Of a stretch of 64,000 bases of DNA, positions 61,742 to 64,000 are shown in pieces. Within the stretch, counting starts at the first letter, position 1; every line of letters starts with the position of its first letter. Source of the DNA: Pectinatus haikarae (GTDB taxonomy: Bacteria; Bacillota; Negativicutes; Selenomonadales; Selenomonadaceae); NCBI RefSeq assembly GCF_030813505.1, contig NZ_JAUSUE010000002.1, one strand, 5' to 3'. The notes beneath the pieces were generated by a model, which was given only the letters and a program-made list of their open reading frames with translations, searched no databases and was not told the DNA's origin. A program made the position numbers and the translations under genes.

Positions 61742-63106
61742 ATGTTGTTGCCTAAAAAGAAAAATGTATTTGTTTGTCAAAGCTGCGGATATGATTCACC
61801 CAAATGGATGGGAAAATGTCCGGGATGCGGCTCCTGGAATACTATGGTGGAGGAAACGGTAAAAACTGATGTGAGACACGGTTTATCACTTGGCCTGACT
61901 GATCGTCCGCAATCTGCACAGCTCCTTTCGGATATTTCTCTGGCAAAAATGCCCCGTTTTTCCACAGGTTCTTCCGAACTAGACCGGGTTCTGGGTGGTG
62001 GTATTATTCCTGGCAGTCTGGTGCTGGTTGTCGGTGATCCTGGTGTCGGCAAGTCCAGCCTTAATCTGCAGGTGTGCTCCTGTGTTTCCAAAAGCAAAAA
62101 AGTTCTTTATATAACAGGTGAAGAGAGTCTGCAGCAGATACGTATGCGTGCCGAAAGAATAAATGCGCTGTCTGATACAATGAAAGTGCTCAGCGAAACA
62201 GATATGGAACGTATCGGAATACATGTGGATGCGGAAAAGCCCGAGCTGCTCATAGTGGATTCTATACAGACCATTTTCCGGCCTGATGTGCAGAGTGCTC
62301 CGGGCAGTGTGAGCCAGGTGCGCGAGTGTGCGGTTGAGCTTTTGCGTATAGCTAAAAGCAGAGGAATAGCAGTTTTCATAATCGGGCATGTCACCAAGGA
62401 CGGAACTCTGGCTGGGCCGCGTGTTTTGGAACATATTGTTGACACCGTGCTTTATTTTGAGGGTGAACGCAATGCTCAGTATCGGATCTTACGTGCCATT
62501 AAAAATCGGTTTGGCAGCACAAATGAACTGGGTTTATTTGAGATGCGTGATACAGGGCTTAAAGATGTTCCTGATGCCTCTAGCTTATTTTTATCGGAGA
62601 CGGTGCTTGGTCCGGGTATTGTAATAGTTCCTACAGTCGAAGGAACACGGCCCTTGTTGGTGGAAATACAAGCCCTTGTTGCTGCGACACCTTATATTCC
62701 ACCGCGGCGGACAGCCGATTCTGTGGATATCAAGCGTATACAACTGTTATTGGCTGTACTGGAAAAAAGAATAAATTTGAGTATGGGAGCTTGTGATGTT
62801 TATGTCAAAGTAGCAGGCGGAATAAAAATAGATGAACCGGCTTGTGATTTGGCATTATGCATAGCACTTGCCTCAAGTTTTACTAATAAGATTGTAAAAG
62901 AAAGAACCGTTGTTTTTGGCGAGGTGGGATTGACGGGTGAGGTACGGGCAGTTAACGGTGCGGATATACGCATTAAGGAGGCCTGCAAGCTCGGCTTTAA
63001 AAATATTATCATACCTCAAAAGAACATCAGCTCAATAGGTCATATGAAAAATGTATCTGTAATCGGAGTTACTACTGTAAAAGAAGCATTAAAGGCAGTA
63101 TTTTGA
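61742..63106 (+). CDS. radA: DNA repair protein RadA
   Basis: The 454-residue protein has the N-terminal zinc finger (FVCQSCGYDSPKWMGKCPGC), a RecA-like ATPase with Walker A GDPGVGKSSLNLQ (about 98), Walker B LLIVDSIQTIF, the RadA-specific KNRFGSTNELGLF, and a C-terminal Lon-protease-like domain (VYVKVAGGIKIDEPACDLAL). It is a branch-migration helicase in recombination. ATG 61742 has AGGA upstream; 61736 is a possible earlier start. In Bacillus the next gene is disA; here it is not. Confidence 0.96.
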   Translation: MLLPKKKNVFVCQSCGYDSPKWMGKCPGCGSWNTMVEETVKTDVRHGLSLGLTDRPQSAQLLSDISLAKMPRFSTGSSELDRVLGGGIIPGSLVLVVGDPGVGKSSLNLQVCSCVSKSKKVLYITGEESLQQIRMRAERINALSDTMKVLSETDMERIGIHVDAEKPELLIVDSIQTIFRPDVQSAPGSVSQVRECAVELLRIAKSRGIAVFIIGHVTKDGTLAGPRVLEHIVDTVLYFEGERNAQYRILRAIKNRFGSTNELGLFEMRDTGLKDVPDASSLFLSETVLGPGIVIVPTVEGTRPLLVEIQALVAATPYIPPRRTADSVDIKRIQLLLAVLEKRINLSMGACDVYVKVAGGIKIDEPACDLALCIALASSFTNKIVKERTVVFGEVGLTGEVRAVNGADIRIKEACKLGFKNIIIPQKNISSIGHMKNVSVIGVTTVKEALKAVF

Positions 63107-63130
63107 AATACTGCCTTTAACTTTTTTATA
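63091..63130 (+). terminator. Terminator overlapping the radA stop codon
   Basis: A perfect 13-bp stem (63091-63103 with 63106-63118), with only TG in the loop, includes the last radA codons. TTTTTT follows near 63122. Confidence 0.7.
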
Positions 63131-63195
63131 GGAACAGACGGCTTGAAAAATTTATGTTTTATGAACAGAATCAAAATACTATAAAGGCATTTATT

Positions 63196-63224
63196 TTGAC
63201 AAAAGCTTTTTCATTTAGTATTAT
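63196..63224 (+). promoter_or_regulatory. Promoter of the PIN/TRAM gene
   Basis: TTGACA (63196-63201), 17 bases, TATTAT (63219-63224). The leader contains a hairpin GATCCGTT/AACGGATC (63319-63326 with 63339-63346) followed by TAAATTTTT, which resembles a weak terminator or attenuator. Confidence 0.75.
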
Positions 63225-63389
63225 AAGTCTATTAATTCATATATTTTATAATCCTTTTGATTTTAGTTTAGTCCTTATATTCATAATTATATCGGCATTT
63301 TTTACAGATGCCGCTCTGGATCCGTTCTTCGAGTAAATAACGGATCTAAATTTTTGCAATTATATTTTATTATTTTGGAGATGATGTCT

Positions 63390-64000
63390 GTGTTAGAAAA
63401 GATATTGCGTGTTTTGATAGTTCTTCTTGCTGCTATATTCGGATTGGCACTCATGCAGCTGGTCAGTCCGCTGATTGCTTTGGTGATAAGTTCTGAATAT
63501 CTCAATATCAATCTCAATGTTTTTGGTATTACTCTGGCACATTTGATAATAGGTTTGTGCGGTATAGTCGGTGGTGGAATTGTCGGTTACGTGGTTTCAC
63601 CATATTTATTGATTTTATTAAAAAGATTTTCCATGTGGGTGGAAACGCAGCTTAATAAAATGAAGATTCATGATGTTATTGCTGGAGTGTGCGGATTGGC
63701 AATTGGTCTTGTTATCGCCAATCTTTTGGGAGCTGCTTTTTCTGGAGTACCTATCGTCGGCAGTTATTTGCCTATCATATTTAGTATAGTATTGGGATAT
63801 CTGGGTATACATATAACAATAAAAAAACGTAATGAGATAGTTGCGTTATTTCCTCGTCTGTTTAGAGAACAACCAAAAGATAAAAAGAATGCAGAGGAAA
63901 AATCAGCATTAAGAACAGATTATAAATTGCTTGACACAAGTGTGATAATTGACGGACGTATTGCTGATATATGTCAGAGCGGCTTCATTGAAGGTACGCT
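63390..64000 (+). CDS. PIN/TRAM-domain membrane protein (YacL-like), 3' end outside window
   Basis: The visible 203 residues contain four membrane helices (IVLLAAIFGLALMQLVSPL; ITLAHLIIGLCGIVGGGIVG; VIAGVCGLAIGLVIANLLG; IVGSYLPIIFSIVLGYLGI). A charged linker and the beginning of a PIN nuclease domain follow (KLLDTSVIIDGRIADIC, with the first catalytic Asp). This is the layout of YacL-type proteins, which carry a TRAM domain further on. GTG 63390 lies 9 nt after GGAG; ATG 63381 and 63384 are closer to it. It takes the conserved place downstream of radA, without disA between. Confidence 0.88.
   Translation, partial: MLEKILRVLIVLLAAIFGLALMQLVSPLIALVISSEYLNINLNVFGITLAHLIIGLCGIVGGGIVGYVVSPYLLILLKRFSMWVETQLNKMKIHDVIAGVCGLAIGLVIANLLGAAFSGVPIVGSYLPIIFSIVLGYLGIHITIKKRNEIVALFPRLFREQPKDKKNAEEKSALRTDYKLLDTSVIIDGRIADICQSGFIEGT

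Noticed and set aside
63154..63336. 60-codon hydrophobic open frame between radA and the PIN/TRAM gene
   Set aside because: No ribosome site is visible and a perfect TTGACA-17-TATTAT promoter lies in its middle, so leader DNA is the better reading.
1..64000. tRNA, rRNA, CRISPR arrays, insertion sequences or prophage genes
   Set aside because: No cloverleaf, repeat-spacer array, transposase or phage gene was recognised by eye; a tRNA or CRISPR scan was not possible here.

Overview
The window looks like a chromosomal segment of a diderm firmicute, most likely of the class Negativicutes (inference from gene content; the genus is not resolved). Firmicute signatures include a ctsR-mcsA-mcsB-clpC-radA-PIN/TRAM cluster, an isoleucine T-box leader, a c-di-AMP (ydaO-type) riboswitch, an ANTAR two-component pair and the tilS-hpt-ftsH order. 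A TonB-dependent outer-membrane receptor and a TonB protein imply an outer membrane. Base composition is moderately AT-rich, and intergenic regions are very AT-rich.

Region 1 (1-12530) is a urea acquisition and hydrolysis supercluster. A hybrid histidine kinase (5' end outside the window) and an AraC-type response regulator precede urtABCDE (urea ABC importer), then ureABC (urease) and ureEFGD (nickel maturation). A terminator-like hairpin sits in the urtA leader and overlaps a possible ANTAR-protein binding hairpin. A weaker terminator separates urtA from urtB, and a strong one ends the operon.

Region 2 (12638-16150) holds a HAMP histidine kinase with an OmpR-type regulator, a PAP2 phosphatase gene broken by one in-frame TGA, and a small SAM methyltransferase. 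Region 3 (16190-19090) is a mannose-family PTS operon (EIIA, IIB, IIC, IID) behind a textbook sigma-54 promoter with an array of GTGTGTCA sites.

Region 4 (19198-31990) is mostly metal acquisition. On the minus strand lie a TonB-dependent receptor, permease, ATPase (apparent ATT start), binding lipoprotein and TonB. On the plus strand lie msrAB, a CbiK-like chelatase (apparent non-ATG start), a DUF3846 protein and an AEC permease behind a structured leader. FeoA, FeoB and a Cys-rich Feo partner follow on the minus strand behind a Fur-box promoter.

Region 5 (32077-43240) holds recJ; a hexonate/hexuronate operon (L-galactonate dehydrogenase-like, uxaB, uxaA); tcdA; a minus-strand set of universal stress protein, gamma-carbonic anhydrase, ndk and cobalamin adenosyltransferase; a processive glycosyltransferase; and a DivIC/FtsB protein. 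Region 6 (43328-48073) runs from an S1-domain protein through tilS and hpt to ftsH.

Region 7 (48201-52953, minus strand) holds a 5S-type carboxyltransferase subunit, an ANTAR response regulator with its HisKA_2-type kinase, and an NlpC/P60 hydrolase under a c-di-AMP riboswitch. Region 8 (53271-64000) holds ileS (long, type-2-like) under a T-box, the ctsR-mcsA-mcsB-clpC operon, radA, and the start of a PIN/TRAM protein. No rRNA, tRNA, CRISPR array, insertion sequence or prophage was recognised.
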